From NCBI GenBank assembly GCA_039707655.1, contig CM077676.1, positions 375,352,114 through 375,416,113 of the forward strand: DNA of 64,000 nt, written 5' to 3'. The notes under the pieces are model-generated. The model did no database searches, had not been told where the DNA came from, and worked only from the letters and a program-made list of their open reading frames with translations. Origin of the DNA: Elymus sibiricus. Lineage: Eukaryota > Streptophyta > Magnoliopsida > Poales > Poaceae. Below are positions 57,985 through 64,000 of the stretch, piece by piece; the stretch's first letter is position 1; each line of letters starts with the position of its first letter. A program made the translations under genes and the position numbers.

Positions 57985-59001
57985 AAGGAAATCCTTTTGG
58001 TTTTGAAGACCAGGAGTTTGTGGACAACCCAACTGAGCAAGGCAAGCCACATCATCCATTACATGAAGCATGTCAATAGTATTGGTTTATTAATTGAATT
58101 ATTTGCATTATTTTAATATGTGATAATTCATAGTAAATTATATTTTTGCATAACTACTGCCATACTAGTTTATTCATGATAAACTACCTTGCTGGTCATG
58201 TAAGTATTAAAACTAAGTTGAATGGTTGATCAAGTGCCACCGACCCGGACTTACCCGTGCAGCCACATCTGCCGGAATGGGACGGCCTTGACTTGGTCTG
58301 ACCGCGTGCTCTTTTATCGATACCACCAAAGAGGGAGGGTTATGCGTGCATACTACCCTAATCAGGTAGGCGACGATAACCCTGTGAGCCAGTTGAGTTA
58401 TTTGCCGGCGTCCCCGTTTGGGACAGTTTAGTTGGCCACGACGGTGGCAGGTGTCACGGGGTGACACAGGGGCCACCCAGGGCATGACTCCGGGGGAGGA
58501 TGATTGTCGGTGGTACGGTGGAGGAGTCACGGGTTAGGCAAGTTTCGTTGGAGCAGCACCGGTTCACCTAGAAGGGAAGTGTACCGAGGTACAGGACCAG
58601 GAGCTCCATGGTGTGGGAAAAGTGTGCAACCTCTGCAGAGTGTAAGAATCTATTCGAATAGCCGCGTCCACGGTATTGGACACAGTCCACACTAGGTCAC
58701 ACTGAGTGGTCAACCGTAATAATAATAATGATGGAAGAACTTGTCTTATGTTCGAAAGTGCTCAATGGATCACGAGTATTTCGAGGGTTGTGGGACAACC
58801 CGGAAGATTGTAAGTTGATATTCGGTAACAGTAAGTAAGCAACTTAAGCACTTAACATGATCTTTGCCATGTTGTTGTTTGCTGCATTGTTTTGGTTGTT
58901 GTGAGCTTGCAAGTGCATTCCAAGTACTCACCTGGCGTATCATGCCAGATGCAGGAGAAGCCGAGAACGGAGGTCCCGATGGTTCGTGCTACGCTAACTA
59001 G
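57985..59001 (+). other. LTR-internal split mini-ORF in T2 3' LTR (blocks 57985-58041 and 58949-59001)
   Basis: Same acceptor, GC donor (CAAG|GCAAGC), phase and stop as at 48808-49824; one amino-acid change in block b (Leu to Ser). Upstream donor at 57713 also in phase. Confidence 0.5.
58650..58673 (+). other. Conserved double palindrome in T2 3' LTR
   Basis: CTATTCGAATAG then CCGCGTCCACGG, identical to the T2 5' LTR copy. Confidence 0.8.
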
Positions 59002-59290
59002 GCCGTGTCCCAGCAGTGTCCCTTTGGGGATGGAGTTCCCACGCGATGTTCCGCTACGCCATAGAATCACCCAGTAGTACCGAGGCCTTGCTGTGTTCGA
59101 TAAATAATGTAGATATTGTCATAGCACATGTTGTGCTTCTGGCCTCGTTATCAATGTAATCCCGAGCTTGTACTCAAAGTATATCAATAAAGATCAGTTT
59201 AGTTCTGTTCCAAGTTGTTGTGTGTTTCCAGAAGACATGATCTCTGGGTTGGAAACACTGGTAAACCGGTTCTCTGAGCTGGGTGCCACA

Positions 59291-59455
59291 CAGCCCCCTC
59301 GCGCCTTCCCCATAAAAAGGCAATCGCGAGGAGGCGTTGCTCATCCGCCCCTGCTTTTCCCTACTTCATCTTCTTTCTCTCGCCAGAACTGCTTCCGCCG
59401 CCGCCGCCACCGATTCGCATCTCAACTCGACTCCCTTTCTCCTCCTTGAGCCCTG
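59291..59455 (+). other. Element X leader between T2 and the gag-like ORF
   Basis: Pyrimidine-rich leader with no ORF; CATAAAAAGG at 59320 is TATA-like but lies in the interior and I do not call it a promoter. Confidence 0.4.
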
Positions 59456-62400
59456 ATGGCACCCAAGAAGGCCGACGCAGAGGGGAAGAAGTCCGCCAAA
59501 CCGCTCGACCCCTAGGCGGAGAAGAAGAAGAAGGAGTTGGAGGAACTGGAGAAGCGGCGGAGAGAGAATGCGATCTTTTCGCCGTCTTCCATGGATGCCA
59601 ACACTCTGATCGAGAGGTACGCTTACATGTGGGGAAGAGACACAAAAGACCACAAAGCCCCAGTAGTTCTTCCTGAGGGCGACAAGATTCCATCAGATTC
59701 GTATCCGTTCTTCTGCGCTTACTTTTACTGCGGTCTGGTTCCTCCGCTCTCAAACTTTTTCAGCGCGATGATGTTCAGCTTCGGGTTCAGACTGCTGGAT
59801 TTTACTCCAAATGCTATGACTTGCATGGCAGTCTTTGCCCATTTGTGCGAGAACTTTGTCGGAGTTGCCCCCAACGTCGATTTGTTCCGCCATTTCTTCG
59901 TTCCTGAATCGAAGACAAGTCGCTCTCCGGCAGCGTGACATGGATCCCCAGAGCAAAAACCAAGGGTCGGTATCTTGCCGGGCAACTCCATCTCAAATGG
60001 GATGAATGGAGGGCAGAGTGGTGCTAGATCCAGGAGAAGGATTTCCCCTAGTTTTGCTTGCCGCAGACAGTGAGGGTTCAACGCGGCAAGAATTGGAGTG
60101 ATCTTGGTGCCACTGACAAGAAACTTCACCCGGCGCTGAACAAGATCGCTCGCCTCAAGGCCGCCAAGCTGACTGTAGAAATGGTTGGCGCTGATTTCCT
60201 CCGGCGACGCATTGCGCCGCTGCAGAAGAGAGAGAGATTTGCTTGGGATTACCAGAGTGCCGCTAATATCATGCGGTTGTATCCTAGGACCGGCAACAAT
60301 CTGACGACTCTGGAGCATGCCACACTTTGCGAGTAGTTGTTCAGAAAGACTGGCACATTTCACTTGCCGAGCCAGATCGTCCCGCTGCACATCAATTCCG
60401 CCAAGGATTCCATCTTGGCGATGATGCCGGATTGCAATGCCCATGGAGTCAACGCAGATTGGCTGATGCCCAGCCTGGTGAATGAAATGGACTGGGCCTC
60501 CAATTTAACAGAAAAGCCCACCCGAAAAGAAAGAGATCTTGTCCAGGCCACCAAGGAGGAGGAATTGGCGTATATCACCAGCATAGCCGCAGAAGCCGCA
60601 AGAATTAGCGCAGCTAGCGGTTCTGGTGCCACGGCAACTGAGGATGACGATGAAGAACATCCCGACGAAGAAGTTGCCGAGGAACACCAAGAAGAGCCTG
60701 CTGGGGACCAAGTTGTTGGAGCTGAAATTGCCAGAACCGAGATTGTCGGGACCGAGGTTGCCGATGAACCCAAGGCGGAAGAGGGAGCAGGTCCTCGAGC
60801 CCCGAAAAGGAGACGCCGTCTTCGAAGGGCAGTCAGTCTGGAGCCAGTACGTGCTTCTTCACCAAAGGCAGCCCCTACGGTAAAGAAGACGACCACCAAG
60901 ACTGGACACCAAGAAGAGGTGCGCCGGCAACCAAGTAGACGTCCGCAAACTCAGCCTCCATCCTCCCAGCAAGAGACTGCCGGAGGCATCGGATCTTCTC
61001 AGCCGGCAAGCTCATCTCCTCTGGCGCTTAAGAGGGCCAGAGAATCGCCTCCGCCAGCAAGATATGATCTCTCCGTTCTCGGCGAGTTTGAAGAAGAGGA
61101 GTAAGTGAAGTTATTTTATCTTCATCAAGTCTTGATTTCATTTGATTGTTGTTTTGACTTGATTTCTTCTGTCTTGACAGGGATCCAGAACCACTCGCGC
61201 ACCGGATGAAGCGGTCCAAGTCTGCAACAGAACAAGATCCCGTGGCAAGTGCTGGGCAGGGGGTTGTAACGGCCGAAACCATTGTTATCAGCCCCCAGTC
61301 CAGCCCCCTGCGTGAGAACGTGGTGCAGATCCCACCCACTAGCGTCAGCACTGAAGTTCCTCCCTCTGGGCTTGATAAGGAGATGGGAGAGGTCCGCCAA
61401 GAGGAAGAACGCCAAGAAGCGGATCCTACTGTGGCTTCCTCGTCAACCATCATTCCGGAGAGTGCTTCTCCGGCAAGGGCCTCCACCGATGAGCCTGTCC
61501 GCACAGAAGCTACTCCGACAAGCGAAACCGCCGATGACCGTGCGCCAGCAACACAAGTTGCCGGGGAAGGAGATGCCCTTCCTCAACAAACATCAACGGG
61601 TAATCCTCTTGTCTTTACACATCTCTCATGGAATTTTTTGTTTTCTTGAACTTGACTCATAAATTGAATCTTATTCGGCCTTTGCTTCTGCTTCACTCTA
61701 CAGCTCCAACCTCTCCCGAAGAAGGTGAAATCCGTGTGGAGGTAGCAAATATTGCAAAGGATGCCGCTGATGAAGCTGCCAAGATTGCCGCTGAAGAGAA
61801 CCTTGTGCAAGTTGCCGAGGAGATCAGAGAAATCCCCAAAGATCCTGAGAAGTCTTCCGGCAATACGTCTGATCCCGCCAGGATGGATGTGGAGAAGGCG
61901 CCTGTCAACACAGACATGCCAAACCCCGATAACCAACCAGCGGCGTCAACCTTGTAGATCCCATCAAGCAGTTTGGCGCTGATCACTTCTCAGCATGAAT
62001 TTGGAGCCCCCAGTTCATCTGGTACTGCGGGGCCAAACTTTGATGAGGAAATAGCTCGGATCCTGCTCCCTCTGACCCAGAGAACTAACGAGGCAACTGA
62101 TGCTTCTAACAATGCTGAAGATCTTGCTTTCATGGAGATCATGGTCGTCGGATTCAAAGGCGTCCAAGAAAGGTACAGTCGGAGGTGGAACAGGGTCCAA
62201 GAAGAGCGCAAAGCTGTGTATCTGGTTGACTAGAAATTGAAGAAGAAAGCGGACGAGCTATGCACATGGTATAATGAGCAGGCCCACAATCTTGTAAGGC
62301 AAGAGGAAAAGCTTACTACCACCAAAGAGGAAGCGGCAATCCATGACGGCAAGTTGACAGAGCGCGATGCGCTGCTCAACGCCAAAGAGAAAGGTCTTGC

Positions 62401-63289
62401 CGCACGGGAAGAAGCCCTTGCCCCCACTCTCCACGGAAAAGATGAAGAAATTGAGAAACTCCTTGAGCAAAGGACGCAAGAGCTGGAAAAGAACAACAAG
62501 GATACTATCGAAACCCAAGCTCAAGATAGCGCCGCCAAGCTCAAGGAGGCTTCCGACAAGGTTGTCGCTGCTGCCGCCGCCAAGACAGAATTGAAATCCC
62601 AAATGGCCAAGTTAAAGGAAGATCTTGCCGGTAGCATCAAAGAAGCCGAGACTCTTAAGAACGAAGCGCTGAAGGCGGCCTGCACTCTAGGGGACCTGCA
62701 AATGCAGCTGTCTTCTAAGAATCAAGATCTTGATGCTGCCGCCAAGACAATTGAGGATCTGAAATCCCAACTGGCCACCTTGGTAACAGAATTGGAATCC
62801 GCCAAGGAAAGGAAGAGAGTCTTGATGGAGAAACTGGAGAAGGAAGAGGCCTTGAAGAAGGATGCTGAAAACAACTACACCCAACTGCACGATAACCTTT
62901 CCCTCTGGATCGACAGGCTTGTCAATGCTGCTGAGCGCATCAGTTCCCAGATTGCCGTTATGGATATGAAGAGCTGGGGCTTCACCATCAACGACAAGGA
63001 GGCCACCAGCGTCGGGCTGACCAAGTTCTTCGAGGGCCTTATTGATGCCTTGAAAACATATCACGAGGACAGGTCAGCCGCGTTCGCTGATGAGTCCCGG
63101 AAGTTTGTGTGTGAAGTTGTATATAAGGTGCTTCTCAAACTTGCTCATCGCAATCCCAACCTTGATCTTTCCGGGGTCTTCAGGAAGCTGTCGGAGAACA
63201 CTGATGTTACTACCGCCGACAAGATCGCTGCTCCTCTTGCCGACAAGGTTCTCCAAGTTCCCAGGATCCAGGGTGATCGTCGGGATTAA
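59456..63289 (+). pseudogene. Element X gag-like protein with two introns (broken)
   Basis: ATG at 59456 (MAPKKADAEGKKSAKP). Predicted exons 59456-61100, 61181-61599 and 61704-63289; introns 61101-61180 (GTAAGT...TTGACAG) and 61600-61703 (GTAATC...CTCTACAG) both keep frame. About 1215 residues. Order: Lys/Glu coil; a domain with FFCAYFYCGLVPPL, then FTPNAMTCMAVFAHLCENF and NVDLFRHFF, matching the 'putative gypsy type transposon' family (Transposase_28 in Pfam, recalled); a second globular part; an acidic and Pro/Ser-rich middle; a long coiled coil (about 62240-62900); and a conserved C-terminal region with WGFTINDKEA. TAG stops at 59513, 60025, 60049, 60334, 61955 and 62231, plus a 1-base indel near 59932. 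Probably a gag analogue of a non-autonomous element. Confidence 0.75.
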
Positions 63290-64000
63290 GCTTGTCGTTA
63301 TATCCATCGCTGTGCTGCCATGTAAAACATACATTCGATATTATGTCAGACCGGCACTGCTTTTGTGATGTGATATAACTTGTACTGCTGAATGAATGTA
63401 TGGTGTCCCCTTTGTTTCTCTTTGTCTTTGTATGATTGTGTTCCCTACGCTGTTCGGAAACTTGCCGGTGCGCACACTTGCCACGAGCGCTTTGAGGAAC
63501 GGATCCTTAGCAGCCTGCTGGAAGTGCCGCCTCCGGCAAGGTAACTTGTCGGTCACAGTGCGGCAACTTGCTAGTGCGCACAATTGCCGCGAGCGCTTTG
63601 AGGAACAGGTCCTTAGCAGCCTGCTGGAAGTGCCACCACCGGCAAGATAACTTGCCGGACACAGTGCGGCTACAGACCTTGCCGAGTGGACTCGAGGCAA
63701 AATCAGAGCACGAATGATCATGACAAGGTTCCTTCGCGTGCAGGTTTTTCATAAAAACACAAAATCGTTCAAGGGAAATTGCAAATGTAATAAGGAATTT
63801 ATTTCAAAGTTTTCCAACTTAGCTTTTTCCTTGTACTGTCCTTCTTGTCATACGAAATGAACACTTGAACGTCTTTTAAATGGTAACCCCATCACTCCCC
63901 TCGGGAAACTTGCACGTGAGGGATCCTTCTGTCCTTTGAGAAAAAGGAAGAAGAGAAAATAGTGGTTTGGGAACCTTGACGGTTCATCAGACATTTCATA
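63290..64000 (+). other. Element X 3' non-coding region
   Basis: No coding potential. Contains the 106-bp tandem duplication and then AT-richer sequence to the window end; the 3' LTR is not reached. Confidence 0.5.
63459..63670 (+). repeat. Two tandem copies of a 106-bp unit
   Basis: Copy 1 63459-63564, copy 2 63565-63670, both starting AACTTGC and ending CAGTGCGGC, with about a dozen substitutions and no gaps. Each contains inverted CCGGCAAG / CTTGCCGG words. Confidence 0.85.

Larger units (their letters stand above)
46649..59290 (+). mobile_element. Chromovirus T2 (Tekay/Del-type Gypsy), complete, polyprotein frame nearly intact
   Basis: 5' LTR 46649-50114 and 3' LTR 55825-59290 are both exactly 3466 bp. 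PBS at 50120, pre-gag ORF 50279-51106, gag-pol 51356-55900, polypurine tract 55811-55824. Flanks caacc (46644-46648) and cagcc (59291-59295) are a TSD with one mismatch. In the first 165 bp the LTRs differ at four positions, plus small gaps later, so it is younger than T1. Gag-pol is in one frame and broken only by three TAG codons. Confidence 0.92.
55825..59290 (+). repeat. 3' LTR of chromovirus T2
   Basis: 3466 bp, same length as the 5' LTR. TATA box 57201, double palindrome 58650-58673, AATAAA 59186. Confidence 0.92.
45560..64000 (+). mobile_element. Element X: LTR retrotransposon with gag-like coiled-coil ORF, runs off the right edge
   Basis: Putative 5' LTR 45560-46416, interior 46417-46648 and 59291-64000, interrupted by chromovirus T2. 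The insertion point at 45560 cuts the WHAM-like gag frame, which supports the left boundary. LTR ends are TGTC...GACA. No PBS recognised. LTR content (a TTTACCCAGGTTCGGGCC motif) and the ORF type suggest the Tat/Retand or related non-autonomous group. The 3' LTR is outside the window. Confidence 0.6.

Noticed and set aside
1..64000. Host protein-coding genes, tRNA/rRNA genes, CRISPR arrays, bacterial operons
   Set aside because: Every stretch could be assigned to an LTR element. The tRNA-like words are primer-binding sites only, no array of regular repeats with unique spacers exists, and no ORF outside elements was found.

Overview
The window looks like intergenic DNA from a large grass genome, most likely Triticeae (wheat, barley, rye or Aegilops). 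Essentially all 64 kb is LTR retrotransposon sequence and I found no host gene, tRNA, rRNA or CRISPR array. The Triticeae call rests on density of nesting and on LTR ends that resemble, from memory, the Sabrina and WHAM groups (Athila-clade Gypsy). Family names are provisional; clade calls rest on primer-binding sites (PBS), domain order and motifs visible here.

Layout, left to right. 1-3528: minus-strand LTR of a Tekay/Del-type chromovirus, cut by the window edge. 3529-5239: minus-strand Athila fragment (gag end and protease). 5240-7243: plus-strand Copia LTR with its PBS. 7244-11176 plus 40596-41842 plus 43977-45559: a minus-strand WHAM-like Athila element with 3' LTR, an ORF in the env position, and gag. 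It is split by a plus-strand Athila-type element (11177-40595, target-site duplication gtgtg/gtatg). That element's 5' LTR is split by a complete chromovirus called here T1 (11979-32417, TSD atgta), whose 3' LTR is split by a Sabrina-like element (23179-29640, TSD cgcgc). A minus-strand solo LTR (35989-37522, TSD ctact) sits in the plus Athila element, and a truncated minus Sabrina-like element (about 41859-43976) sits in the WHAM-like element. From 45560 to beyond the right edge is element X, a plus-strand LTR element with an intron-containing coiled-coil gag-like ORF. It is split by a second complete chromovirus, T2 (46649-59290, near-TSD caacc/cagcc).

T1 and T2 have very long LTRs (4.1 and 3.5 kb), an initiator-Met-type PBS, gag with a CCHC knuckle, protease, RT, RNase H, integrase and a C-terminal chromodomain. 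Both also carry an extra ORF between PBS and gag. All polyproteins are broken, mostly by TAG codons that look like C-to-T changes at CAG or CCTGG sites, as expected of old CHG-methylated repeats.

Most interesting signals: (1) two exon-like coding blocks inside the chromovirus LTRs that join in frame across a predicted GC-AG intron in five LTRs of three types; (2) a double-palindrome block of 24 bp kept almost unchanged in the same five LTRs; (3) the extra pre-gag ORFs of T1 and T2, which resemble each other and have a dsRNA-binding-domain-like pattern; (4) repeated polypurine-tract hairpins and conserved non-coding blocks in Athila elements that lack pol.
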